Of a stretch of DNA of 64,000 nt, positions 13,001 to 25,127 are shown piece by piece. Positions within the stretch are counted from its first letter, which is position 1, and the number at the start of each line of letters is the position of its first letter. This stretch comes from Cyanoderma ruficeps (taxonomy: Eukaryota > Chordata > Aves > Passeriformes > Timaliidae): positions 13,173,860 to 13,237,859 of the forward strand of contig VZDJ01000623.1 of assembly GCA_008694505.1 (NCBI GenBank), written 5' to 3'. The notes under the pieces are model-generated. The model saw only the letters and a program-made list of their open reading frames with translations, made no database searches and was not told the origin of the DNA. A program made the translations under genes and the position numbers.

Positions 13001-15969
13001 TTTTTTCCTGGTTGAAGAGAATAACTAAGGAAACCTGATCCTTAAAAGTGCATAGTATGGTAAGGATGCTTAGGAGGAAGGTGCTGGATTGTTTGTTGAT
13101 ACTTAAGTACAAGCACAGAATTTGCCTTGTCTTCTGGAGATGGATTTTAGGTCCTGTTCTTTAGATGGCATGGTAGTTAATGAAATTTTTGTTGTTTTTT
13201 TTTTTTTTTTAAGATTTATTTTAGCTATTCCAAGGATATTTCTGCATCTCCCTGGGAACCTGCAAAGTTAATCTATCTCCTTCATTCAATGATCTCTTTG
13301 CTGTCTCCTGATTTCAATGCAGTGTATCAATTGCTCTTTGAATTGAGACAGTTGGTGTTGCATGTTGCTTGAAAAGAGTGTAGGCATTTTGGGTTTTTTT
13401 TCTCTCCCTTTCTTCATTTTCATTATGTTGACTGCTCAGTAACCCTTTAGCAGCAGAAAAACGTAGTGTATGAGAAAAGATATCTTCATATCAGTAACAG
13501 ACTCTGTGGAGCCAGTCCTCTGTGGAGCTCCATCCCACTTACCTCTGGACATTAAGGAATGGCCACTTACCTTCAGTCAGCAAAACTGCAAATACTTTCC
13601 AATCTCGGAGTGGAGAGTATTAAATAAGTTCTTTATAGTGTTTTGTTTGTCATAAGAGTATCTTTTTGATTAAATTACAACTGTTGTAGTGAACATACTG
13701 AAATTGTTCAGTACAAAATGAGTGAAAAGCTGTGATAGTTTTGTGTAGCAGATTTGTGAATTCAAGGAGTCTGGCATACTGAGCAGGAGAAGTCAGCCCA
13801 ACTTCTGTAAGAAGACTAGGCAGATTTTCCCAAAACTTTTAGGTATTTTAATATTAGGAAGGAGTCATATAAAATAGAAGTTGCATTTTTGACACCAGTG
13901 TCACTCCACTGTAATAGTTGCTACCCAGTTGCAGAGGTTGCTTGTGCCTACTGGGTTTGTGTATCCCCTATTAACTTTTCCATAGGATGTTTAAGGTACC
14001 AATTAGGCCTTAAGGTATTCAGTACCCTTAGAACCCAGTGGCTGCAAGGCAAAGGCAGATTCAAGGAACTGGTGATATGGAACTATGTATGAGCTCTCCT
14101 TGTCAAGATAAGTGATGTACAGAAAAAAATTTTTAAAAAACCAACAATCCAAACAAGCAGAAAAGAAACCAAACAAAACTCCCATTACTGAATAACAAAC
14201 TGTATTCTCTTTAACATCAGAATAATTTTTAGCACCAGTAATGTTAAAATTCTATATAATGCCATTATAAGCCAGCTATAGGGTTTTTTAATAAGCATAC
14301 ACATTCACTGTATATATGTGATTTTGCACAGAAGGAGCAGGAAGAATTAGTATTAAGTGTGAATTTAGCTTTTTTGTTTTGAAATTTAAGATAGTCACAG
14401 AGGCCAAGTAAACATGATTTAGTTTCCCTTCAACAGAATAAAGGTGTTTTTTTAGTAACAGTTGTAAGCCTGGAGATTACCCATACCCAGACATTTATTG
14501 CTTCTTTTAGTTTTTTGAGGTGGGGTGAGCATGGGGGAGGGTGGTCAAGAAGGGGGTGGAATCAAAACCACAAAGAAAGAAAAACACAAACCTGATGATC
14601 TTAAATACATAACAAACATACACACGGCAATCATGGGATTCCAAGGGAGGGTGGGCAAGGAAGAAATGTCAGAATGTTTATCATACAGCTGTGCCAAAAG
14701 TAAAGGCTGAATGAATGAGATGGAGATTAAAGCCAGTAGTTCTGAGCCTGTATTCAATCACTGCAGTCACTCTGTTTGCCTCCTGCATGCTGATGAAGTG
14801 TCATGAATGGTCCCATGTACTTTCATTCCAATATATTTCAGGCAGTAGTGATTATTGCTTGTACTCAGCTAAAGCTTGAAATAACTGGCAAACTCTTGCT
14901 TAGCAACAGAAGGCCTCATCTTCTCTCCCTTGGGACCGCTAACTCAAAAATGTGCTACTTCTTTTAAAAGTTAAAGTTAGAAGGGGTAGATGCTTTATAC
15001 TCATTTGTTCCCATGATAATTTAAAGGAGAAACCCCAAACTAAAGTCAGCAAATGACTTTGTTCCATAAATAATTATTGACTAGTTTATGAATTCCGAAT
15101 ACAATTTTCTTTATAACACATTAAACTGTCCTATAATGGGACATTTTTTTTTACAGGTATAGCTTGTATATGTGCTGAGAGAATAGAATTACTTTACTTC
15201 TTTTAGACAAAAGATATCTTAATGTATTTTGATAAAATTCTTTGGAAGTCATTGATCCAGCATTAAATCATTTAATGTTTGTGCTTATTTTTAATGTTTA
15301 GACAAGAGTTTGTATTTTTCAACAATCTCAATCTTAAAAGGAAAACGACTGCACATTTGTTAAATAAATGAAAAAGTCCAGAACATGGTTTGAGTTGTAG
15401 ATTTCCAGCAAGTGCACTGAAGAATTCATTAAAAAATGCAGCAGCATTATTCTAGTGTGAATTATATGCTGCTCTGTAGGTTTCTATTTTTGGTTACCAC
15501 AAGATGGCAAAGCAATGAGCACACAAATGCAAGGACGAGTGAGTTTCATAATAATATGTTCTGCATTCACACTTTATGCACATCAAGAGGGAATCCAAGC
15601 ACAGCAGGGGTGACAATCACTCCAACAGTCTTTTGAAATCAAAGTACTTCCTCAAGAATGTCTTTCTAGCACTAATTGCAGTCTTCTATTGTGGTTCTTG
15701 TATTGTGCAAAGTAAAATGTTTACACTGTCAGTGGATACAGCCCCATCACTGGAAAAATGGAGGGTAAAAATTAATCAGATTATTAAATAGATTTGTTTT
15801 CTTTTATGTTTTGCTGGTTCTACTTTGTGTTTAGGGCTTAAATAACAAAATCCGTTTCCTTTGTCACTAAGGGACTTTGGCAAAGATTCTAATTTTTCAC
15901 CAACCCCAAGAAAGTCTCTTTACTTGAGAGTTCTTGCAGTGTGGAAAGGATTGGTTGCCTAGACAGCTT

Positions 15970-16028
15970 GAGGGATTTCTCTTTTTTACTCTTTCTTTTT
16001 TTTTTCTTTTTTTTTTTTTCTCCCAAGN
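15970..16028. repeat. T-rich pyrimidine tract ending at an assembly N
   Basis: Runs of T broken by single C, ending in CTCCCAAG, N, CTCCCAAG. The octamer repeated on both sides of the N (16020-16027 and 16029-16036) suggests an assembly join across a hard homopolymer, not true sequence. Confidence 0.75.
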
Positions 16029-16445
16029 CTCCCAAGTTGCATACTGATCATGCGGTAACTATTATCAGTGGATTTTCTAGTATGAGGGAGGCAAAAAACT
16101 TAAGACATGGCTTATTCCAGGACAGGATAGTGTGGGATATGCATCTGTGTTTGTGTGTATAGCCATGCATTTTATGTGTGTAAGAATGTATACACAATCT
16201 CAGTAACCACTATGAAACTCTCTCTCTGTAGGAGAGGATACAAGATATCAGTTATGTAATGTTTAAAAGAGAGGAGAAAGAGTGTCTAGGTTTTATAACA
16301 TTTGCCTGACAATGCGTAAGTTTATGTGAAATGTTAAACAACCAGTCCAGTCTTGACTTTTATTCTTGTCTTTACAGCTAGGCTTCGTGAAAAAGCTAAT
16401 TAGTAGGAATTGGAAAACGGGACCAATAAATGCCATTTTCCATGG

Positions 16446-16752
16446 CATTCTGGAAAAGCTAGCAGCCCACAGGTGGCCCCTTTAATGGATAAAAATCTTT
16501 CTGGATAAATGGTCCCAGAGAGTGGTGGTGAATGGTGTTGCACCCAGTTAGGATCCTACTACCAGTGAGTGGTGTCCTCCAGGGACCAGTGTTGGGCCTG
16601 GCTCTGTTCAGTGTCTTTATGCATGATCTGGATGATGGGATCAAGTGTAAATTCACAGACGACACCAAGCTGGGTGGAAGTATCTATTTACTGGGGGGTA
16701 GAAAGGTTCTACAGAGGGATCTGGGAAGACTGAATCTGGATCTGTACATGTC
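16446..16752 (+). mobile_element. CR1 LINE fragment: ORF2 reverse-transcriptase core
   Basis: DNA follows CR1 ORF2 closely: a piece reading like 'kLaaHR...W.lDKWsQRVVVNGV', then SGVLQGPVLGLALFSVF, DLDDGIKC and FTDDTKLGGS, then a RDLGRL-like segment. The FxDD box is the RT motif C, with both Asp retained. It is truncated at both ends, has stops and frameshifts before SGV, and lacks the CR1 3' end, so it is a dead fragment. A chance ORF covers 16532-16792 and includes the RT part. Confidence 0.85.
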
Positions 16753-17277
16753 TAGATTTTTTGAGTATGGAATATACTGCTACAATTTCTAGGTATTCAC
16801 AATTTATATTCTGCATTATACATACAGATACTACATATATACAGTATTTATATAATTGATACATGTAGTTCTATACTCTCTTAAGTGGTTTAGCATTGTC
16901 AGAAATAGTTTATTTGTATACCTTATTCTTATTAAGTCTTTGGATTTATTAATTTGTTTGCTTCACCAACAGTGGCCAGCTTCATTTGATTGAAGATACC
17001 AGAAAGCAGATATTAAATGTAATAACTTTGGAATAAGCTTATCTCATATTAAAAGAGAAGTTGTGTTATAGAAAATTAATACTAATATTTGAAATTGGGA
17101 AGCAGTAGAAAATAGAAGCTGTCTACTTGAAATTGCTAGAATAAATGTGGTGTGTCTAACATGTTTTAAAGACTAAAATGTCAACAGCTATGCATACAAG
17201 AGTATAGATACTGTGTGTACTCATTTATACCCACAGTGTTCACTATTGCATTCTGGAACATTATTTTAATCATTTAA

Positions 17278-17306
17278 TCATAGAATGATTTAGGTTGGAA
17301 TCAGTG
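17278..17306 (-). mobile_element. Minute CR1 3'-end relic
   Basis: ATCATAGAATGATTTAGGTT followed by GGAA is the reverse complement of the CR1 terminus (TTCCAACCTAAAT...ATTCTATGAT). Similarity fades after about 30 bp, so this is either an extremely 5'-truncated insertion or a decayed remnant. The A/C-rich bases that follow could be part of it. Confidence 0.55.
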
Positions 17307-17309
17307 CCA

Positions 17310-20300
17310 AAAAAACCCAAAAAACCATAGAATTGTCATACAGTGCACAGCCAAGTGCAACACTGAACAAGTGTGCTCTGGTTTTACATGTACCTCTACC
17401 TCCCGATCTTGAGACTTCTTTGTTCCGAGCTGCAACCATGGCTTGTGGTACATACAAAGTCACACAAAGTGAATGGCTCTTAAAATAGAGCTTTCAGTTG
17501 GCTTAGGAATTCATTTGACATATTTCCTTGGTTAGAATGACAGTTATTTAAGATGCAACACAAAGTTGCCAAAGGACTGGTGCTGGGAGTGTGGAGACTT
17601 TTATGCTGTTGATTTTTATTTTTTTTTTTGTCCATGTAGTTAGTAGTAAAACTTACATTGATTTTATTGGGAATGGGATTAGTCATTGTGAGAAGATTCA
17701 TGTTGTACAGAAAATGTACTACTGTTTTCACTTAAGGCTAGGGAAGGATTGTAGTTCTTAAATTCATTTGGTTTTAGCAGATTAGAAGAACTGAATTTTG
17801 ATTAATACCACATCCTTATGGCATTCAGCTCTGGCCTACTGTGAGTTTGATGGTGGTGTAGTTTCACTGCAAACAGTGTTCTATCCTTGTGTTAACAAGA
17901 GCAAAATGGTTAGCCAGTACAGAAGATATGTGACAACATCAAAAACTGAATCCTAATCTTTTGATTGCCATACCTGCTTAGAAACCAAGACTATGTAATC
18001 ATTATTTAATACGTTCCTTAATTCAATGATAAAAGCACAATGACTCCTTTCTGTATATAAATAAGCTCATGTTTCTCTTGCAACATGGTTGTGATGTTCT
18101 CTTTATTACAAAATTGCTGTGTCCCTTTGCTGTTGTCCACCGCATTTCAGACCAAAATATCCGTGTTTATGCATCAACATGCACCCAAATAATGTGATGC
18201 ATAGTTACAGCTGTGATTAATCATTCAGTTCACTACACTTACTTTCCCCTTAGGTAATGCATACTTGTGTTGGCCTATTTTTTGTAGAGATAGCCTGCCC
18301 AATCTTTGAATTATTGGATTTGTCTTAGTGTCATAATCACTCCCTGTTTAGCTGTTGCTGTATAAATTCTCATTGCCCATACCTAATTAAAATAACTTTA
18401 TTTTGTTTGAACCTAATACATTTTGGATTTGAGGCATTTAGACAAAAGGTTATGTGGCCTTTCAGAAACCCTTTTTTAATGAAATATTTATTGCTAGCTT
18501 TTCTGTTCTGATTCCTATCAGATTATCCTCAGTTTTCATTCAGGTTTCTGTATTGCCATTGGGAAAATTAAAATAAGAAGGGCAGGCCATAAGTGATCAA
18601 CATGACCATGTATATCTCATATATGTACATTAGTTGCTTAATATCATTCAAGTTTTATTACATCTGGTGAGTGCAAACATTCATTCAATAAATCTTGCTT
18701 TACTGCTATCTTACTCATCCCTGTGGGATCATTCTCCTCTCTGTGAGTTTTATATTTTCTGCTGCTTACATACCATTACCACAGAAGCACAATATCAGTA
18801 TCACTGATCTAAACGACTGAAATATATTCACCAGTAGGGAGGCAGAAAATGTTAATGCTTCTCCATGATGTTAACAGTTTTTCTTCATCTTTTCCTCTGT
18901 TTGAGGAGCAGCATTTAGTTACACTCAGTGCTCTGTACCTTGACAGCTTTTTTTTTTTTGTCCTCTTCTCCAGAAGATTCTGGTTGGTGCTATTTCAGTG
19001 TGACCCATAGAGCTGATCAAATCTCACATCTTAGCTTTCCTTATTAGACTCTTAGCTGATGAAAGATGGAATATGGTTTATAATTGTTTCTGATGCACTT
19101 AATCCCAAATTTAAGAGGAAAATTTAGTTTCATCCACCAGACACAGTCAGAACACTGAAACATTGTCTACAGTCACCACTGTGGTGTTAAAGTTCTAGCC
19201 AGGTAGATGAGAACAAACAATGCAAAGTATAGCCAACACCAGACTCAGACCTGACTTTTTATTACTGCATATGGCATTTCCTTAGAAATAAGTAGGAATT
19301 TTTTTACAGATAGTTTCTGCCTTTTTTTTTTCTGGGTTGGACTGAAAGTTTTATATTGTAAAGTAAAGATATTACTTGCATTGTCTATGGTATGATAAAA
19401 AGCAGAATTAGTGATTCACTCTGTGTTGTTAGTATAACAGTTATTGTGTGAGGACCCATGGCAAATTGCTGATATCTTATGGTAAATATGAGAAGCCATG
19501 CATTCTGCCTAATCCTCAACACACCCTTCTGTGAAGAATATCTCTATGTGTATATGTGCGTGAGTTTATCCAAGTATGTATATTTTGTGGTCAGAAAACT
19601 TAACTGCAGTCTATTCTACATCTTAGAAAACATATTTTATGATGGTACATGATGAATAATAGCAAATTGAGTTCATCAAAATGCTGAGCAAAATGGTTTC
19701 AGGCCTCATTTTTGTTCCTTTTTATTAAGGACTTTGAACTAAGGAAGTATTATTTATTAGCCATTCATTGGGAAATTGATAGCATAATTTAACTATTTTA
19801 TTAGCTAGTAAAACTGATAAGCAGTACATAAAAAGATGGACCTTGTTATAGAGGGAATAATAATAATAATAAAAAGGTTCATTTAAAGTTTTTTAAAAGG
19901 TCATCAGTGTATAAAGTCTTTTTGACATTGCCTTCTATGATATGAACACATATACTACATAATTTTGCTTCTGTTGATAGGCTTGTGTTTATTCTGCAGC
20001 CACTAAGTCCAGCAGAAAATGAATTTGTACAGTTAAAATGTTTTCAGGTTTTCAGTAACTTGAGTTAATTCTACATCTAGTGTGAAAATACATGATGCAC
20101 TTTCTTTAAGCAGAAGCTCCTCTATATGTTGTAGAGTGCGAGTGTGCATTGGTTGAACACTTAGTTGTGTAAATGGAAGGCATTGGGTTAATGGGACACA
20201 GGAGGAGATGTTGTGTATGGCTCTAATCTTGAGCCCTTCACTGATTGGTAAAGGTGGGTGGGATGACAGTCGTCCTCGTTCACTGCTCTCTCTTTGGGTA

Positions 20301-23300
20301 GCCTTGGATACATGAGCAACTTAAAAACTCTTTTTCTAACACCCTCCTCTGAGTTGTGCAGAAGAGAATCTTATCCCATAAATGGTTATCTTCTTGGAGG
20401 ACTAGAAATAAGGATATAAAAATCATGGATTTTATCCATGAAAACTTTTCATTTCAGCATGCACCTGTTTCATAAGTCATTTTGAGCAAAACAGATAAAA
20501 ATGGAAAATGCAGCAATGAAGCTGGCCCAGATAGAAAATCACTCCTCCAAGTGTGCAGAACATCTGAGAATAATAGCCAGCATACTCATGCTTCTCTGTC
20601 ACATTTGTGTAAAACCCTGTTCCCAGACAAACCTTTAAAATGAAAGCCATTACTCAAATTAATCAGTTAAGGAGCTTGTCAAGATCATTTCTTGTGGTTG
20701 CTGCTGAAGTTCAGTATTAGTCTAACAGAAAGGATTTATTTTTTTTTTTTTTGCATACTATATCCGTCTTTTTAACTCTTACCTTGGTGCTGTACCTGCA
20801 GTAGTGGGGCTGGTGTGCTGAGTGTAGCCATGTGTTCAGCACAGCACCTGAATGAGGGGCTTTCTTGCACCCTGCTGTAAACACGGAGGAACTGCTCTTG
20901 TGGGATCAGTGATGAAAGGGAGAGCAAAGCAAGAAGAAACAGCAGACACAGCAGGTACTAACTGTTCTGTTCTGGTCCTGGTGATGTGCTTGATTTGAGC
21001 ACTGATGCTATAGCTAGCATCCAGATTCATTGAGCACATGCACCGTAAACTTCCTTAATGATCACTGCAGATACACTACAAGAGATGCAACGTCTGCCTG
21101 TTGGAGCTTTGGGCTTGAGGGTCCTTTGTATGCTCTCAAGATTCTCAGCATGAGACTGATTTGGATTCATCCATAATACTAATTAATGTCATATATTTTT
21201 CAGTGGGACTATTTCTTCTTAGATAGAGTAAGACATTCAAAATTGTTGAAATTTGTTTTCTTTTTGGATATGGATACTGTTCTTTTTTTTCTTAAGTTCC
21301 CCAGTGTTTACTTCTGTTGTGTTACTTAGATAAGTTTATATTTCCCTGTGGTTATGTGTGAGCTGTAGTACCTATATGTTCACAGCAAGTGCAGCATAAC
21401 CAAGTCTTGAGAGACTTTATTTTAAACGGAGAATGTTTACAGACTCTTTCTGTAAACAAAAAAGTTGGCAAAATAATGGCCCTAGCTACTAGAACATTTT
21501 GTCTGCTATCTAGTGACTTCAGGGTAAGCCTGCCATCTAGATTATCAAAAAAACCCAACTGCATTACAGTGCTATTACTAGAAAGAAAATGTTTTAGGGT
21601 TTTTTTTGTCATAGTCTTTTGCAAAAAGAAGGAGTAGTGTTACAGGCAGTAGTGAAAATAAACAGCCTTATTTTAAAGAAATCATCTAGACCTGCTAACA
21701 GAGCAGTAGGTTATTTAGTGTGATCACATTTGTCCTACAAAGATCACAAAAAAAATTCATGATTTGAATTTTTTATTCATACATAGGTATGAGTTAGCAT
21801 ATGGCATGTTAACAAGACTGGGTAGTGTTAGGTAGTTGTCTTCAGCTGCCTACTTTGGCCTTCAGGTTTTGAAACCTGATACAGGCACGGAATAATGATA
21901 CAGGGTTTTTGCATAGGATATATCTTAGTTCTTAGTGGATGGTAATTAGACTTTGGGGTTATTGTTTCTGCAGTTCAGGGGCTGAGACATATCAACAGGA
22001 TTCAATAAAACAAAATTTCAGCATGTTAGTTCTTTTCCTGCAATTTCCTGCAAAAATTATTGGGCCAAATTTTACCCAGAACCTGCTTTTGAACCCATAA
22101 TCTTGCAGTGCCTGTGCCAAGCTGGATGGCTACTTGTATGATGAGTTTTTGAAGGCTGTTCATTTGTAAGTAGTTTTCAAGTCCTTCTAGAATAATGATC
22201 AGGCAATCCTAGGATAATGGTTTGATAGTGCAAAGGAAAGCCTGAGGAGTTATAAACACTGTTTACCTGAGCAGCTATATTATATCTACTTCTGATATAT
22301 GACTTTATCTGCATGTTCTTTCAAACTGATTTCATGCTCCCTGCAGTGACATATTTTGGTAACACAACAGACTTGTTCCTTCCCGACATACAGCTTCTGG
22401 CTCCAACAAATGTCAGTAGCTTTTTAGACAAACCTGTGCTTTTTATTCCTGTCTTTCTCGAGAGGAATATCAGCATCCCTCCAATAACATTTTTTCCCCT
22501 ATGGCTATTCTATTTGTTTTATAAACAGACTAGGTTTATTTTACATGTAGAGTCTGGTAAAGACATAGAAGGATTTTTTTTTCTGACTTTTTATTTTTTT
22601 TATTATTTTTCATTTTAATTTTCTTTCTCCTTTTTTGTTCTTTCTTTTTTTAATAACATCTTTTAATATTTTAAGGAAAGTAATAGAATAACAGCCACTT
22701 CCTGACTTATGCAAATAAGCAAAGCTTTGTTCAGTCCTGAATTCCTGCAGTTATTTCCTTTCTGTAACCAATCGAGTCCTCCAGAAGCAATTAACTAACC
22801 CTTTGGAGCTGCAGGTCCTCCTTGGAGCAGCTCAGTGGAGCTGAGATTCACAGTTCACACTGACTTACACAGAGACAAAAATTACTTAAAGAACAAGGAT
22901 CAAAACACCTTGTCATTTCTACATGCACAGTATGAGTTATGTTTTAAAGTAATAAGGAAGGAAAAATTAGTTAGAACTAGGTTCCTATGTACAAATTACT
23001 TGTTTCCACATTTATTCATACACCCTTGACTTTTTGAGCTTTTTCTGGTCTGGAATTCCCTTGTGTACCAATCCTGATTGAGAATTCCATTTGCAATCTG
23101 AAATCTTGCAGTTTGCTCTTGTTACAGTTTGGTTTTAATTTTTTTTTTATTTTTCTTGCATTTTTAATAGTCAGATATAGGGGAAATTATTCTTAATTAT
23201 ACAACAAAACATTAAGCAATTACATGCAATAGTAGTATCAGGTGCAATAACTTAGGGCATTACTCTTATCTGGGAAAAAATGAAATCTCAGAATGGGTCC

Positions 23301-24087
23301 TGAATGTATCTTGAATCTCCGCAGACTTGATTTTCTTTCCTGTGCAACTGCTTAGAAGACTAGAATCGATCTTAATTAAAATTTACTGCTTATTTCAGAA
23401 TGGAAGAGCTGAAAACTATTTTCCTCTCCTCCTAATGTCTGTGCTGTTTATGTGCTTGAGATGGCTAAGTTGTAGTTTGAAAATTGCAGTAAGATTAGTA
23501 ATTACTAGGGGGACATAATATACTGTTTCATTGCATTGGAACTCTGAAAAATATTTTAACTAAATATTTAAAGGAGAAGATAGTAATAATATTTTCCTCA
23601 TTATTTATAAGTTTTACCTAATTAAGTTCTACAGTGATTTTTTTCTTCATAAATGGGCACTCAAGCCACACCTTTTAAGACATGTATTCTTCTTTAATAA
23701 CACCAGATTTCAAAATCACTTCTTTCAAGATTGAGAAGCTACAAAGGTCACATTGTAATGTGGACTCTCATCAAATATAGCTCTGAACCTCCAATTAAGT
23801 AAATGTAAAGAAACTTCTGAAAAAATTGTACTGCTTTTTACTCTACTGGGCACCTGTGGGTTACACCAATAGATTAGGATTATCCAATTTTGTTAGTTTT
23901 TGTTTCAATAACATCGGTCCTGTCTTTTACTGACATTATCATACCCTCAAGAAAAACTGGTGAAGACCAGATTGTCTAACTGGTTAAACAGGTTGTCTAA
24001 CTCTACTAGCACGAAGAATTGTTTTGTGTAGTCTTGTTACTTAAACAGGCACAACATTTGTTTCAATAAAATGATGTAAAGTTCAAA
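17310..24087. other. Unique AT-rich intron DNA
   Basis: No gene recognised. Notable contents: an (AAT)n tract at 19855-19871, a moderately GC-rich segment at 20780-21060 that has a strong splice-donor consensus on the minus strand, and an ATGCAAAT octamer (22709-22716) in a denser block around 22.69-22.86 kb. The open frame at 22313-22618 is hydrophobic and T-rich and looks like chance. Confidence 0.6.
19855..19871. repeat. (AAT)n microsatellite, short
   Basis: An AATAATAATAATAAT-type run of about 17 nt. Confidence 0.85.
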
Positions 24088-24092
24088 ATGAT
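24088..24092. repeat. Target-site duplication, left copy (ATGAT)
   Basis: ATGAT immediately precedes the TGTCATGG end of the solo LTR and is repeated exactly after its other end. Confidence 0.85.
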
Positions 24093-24217
24093 TGTCATGG
24101 TTTGACACTGGACAAATGCCAGTGCACCCATGAGGATGTAGTTTTTAATAAACTAATGTGAGATGTGGCCGGAACAGAGCAGAAGCAGGCCTATCACTTA
24201 GAATAGAAAAAAAAACA

Positions 24218-24223
24218 TTTATT
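24218..24223 (-). terminator. Putative LTR polyadenylation signal
   Basis: AATAAA on the minus strand within TTTAATAAATG, downstream of the promoter-like boxes in the same orientation and inside the LTR, as expected for the R/U5 part. Confidence 0.4.
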
Positions 24224-24986
24224 AAACTACTTGACAATAAACGACAAACACAAGAAAAGAACCCAATCACCCAAAGACAGAATAAGAAACCTCTCACAAC
24301 ACTTTTCCTCCTCCCCCCAATTTCCATCCTTTACAATGCTCAATAGTTGACACCAGCACATACCCTCATATCTACTTGCTTAAACCTTCCACAACCCTGG
24401 GTACCTAACAAGCCATTATCCTTTAAAAAAACAATCCTCAATCCATCCAGAGAACGAGAGAGTCTCTCTTGCCCCACAGACAACCCCCCCACAGGAAAAC
24501 ACAGGTCCATTTTCCCGTGCTCCCATGTCACTCATGGCACCACCCGGAAAACTCTACCATGGTGACCCTCTTCTTCCCTGTCACAGTGCTCTCACCACTG
24601 TACAGGGACTAAGACTAGATAGGGCTCCCTTTAAGGATGTTTGGCTCACTACCAAAAACCAGCCAACTCTTCCATCGGGACAAGCAGTCCCCCCCAAATT
24701 CAACCCCTGGGGCGGAGGGCTCCAAAATCAGGCCACAGAGTCTTTAGCTTGAACCAAAAAGCATCCACCCAAAATACAGTATCATTTATACTCAGAAGAG
24801 TCGGGGTCTGTCTATGGCNTCCTGACCCAGCTCCTGTCCCATTCCTACTCTTTCCCCCCACTGGGGCCTGGGCCTACCTGGCTCCCCTCCCCCCCCGCTC
24901 AGCCTGCCACACTGAGCGGGGGAAGAGGGGAGCTCCTCTGCCGAAGCAGGACCAGGAAAAAAGAGGAAGTGCCTCGGGAGACCTGG

Positions 24987-25071
24987 CTTTTAACCCCTTG
25001 TGTCCTCAGAGGCATGTCCAAACTCTCAGTGGCCACCACAGATGCCAATATCCAACCTGGCCACTGATTGG
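24987..25071 (-). promoter_or_regulatory. Putative LTR (U3) promoter: CCAAT and TATA-like boxes
   Basis: On the minus strand, CCAAT (25071-25067, in AACCAATCAG) is followed about 75 bp later by TTAAAAG (24993-24987), the usual order and spacing of a retroviral U3 promoter. If active it would transcribe toward lower coordinates, antisense to TAFA5. Activity is not shown by sequence. Confidence 0.45.
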
Positions 25072-25122
25072 TTTGACCTGAGTTTCTTAAAAAAAAACTC
25101 ACTTCCTCCTCAAACCACGACA

Positions 25123-25127
25123 ATGAT
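25123..25127. repeat. Target-site duplication, right copy (ATGAT)
   Basis: ATGAT immediately follows the CCACGACA end of the solo LTR and matches the left copy base for base. Confidence 0.85.

Larger units (their letters stand above)
1831..16440. other. Unique AT-rich intron DNA
   Basis: No gene or clear transposon seen. Contents: a 10-bp perfect hairpin at 5229-5253, a short (TA)n at 7066-7080, an A/T trinucleotide-like tract near 9905-9945, a 14-bp palindrome at 11464-11477, T runs near 13195-13210, a G-rich cluster at 14522-14660 and a pyrimidine tract with an assembly N at 15970-16028. ORFs here are under 100 codons with no recognisable domain. Confidence 0.6.
24093..25122 (-). mobile_element. 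Solo LTR of an endogenous retrovirus (ERVL-like)
   Basis: A 1030-bp unit starts TGTCATGGTTTGA and ends TCAAACCACGACA, so it has TG...CA ends and near-perfect inverted termini. It is flanked by a perfect 5-bp duplication ATGAT (24088-24092 and 25123-25127). A 5-bp duplication fits ERVL or class I elements better than the 6 bp of class II. The unit is much more GC-rich than its flanks. Read on the minus strand it has a CCAAT box (25067-25071), a TATA-like TTAAAAG (24987-24993) about 75 bp further on, and an AATAAA (24218-24223), so minus orientation is favoured. There is no internal gag/pol/env, so it is the product of LTR-LTR recombination. It contains an N at 24819. Confidence 0.85.

Noticed and set aside
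13470..15791. Several 60-73 codon frames around 13.5-15.8 kb
   Set aside because: At chance length for this base composition, overlapping on both strands, with no domain or splice context.
22313..22618. 101-codon hydrophobic frame
   Set aside because: Phe/Leu/Tyr richness follows from T-rich DNA. No family match, no splice or promoter context, and a length expected by chance.
24641..25081. 146-codon open frame on the + strand
   Set aside because: Lies inside the solo LTR, spans an N, is proline/serine-rich from GC-rich LTR DNA, and has no domain.
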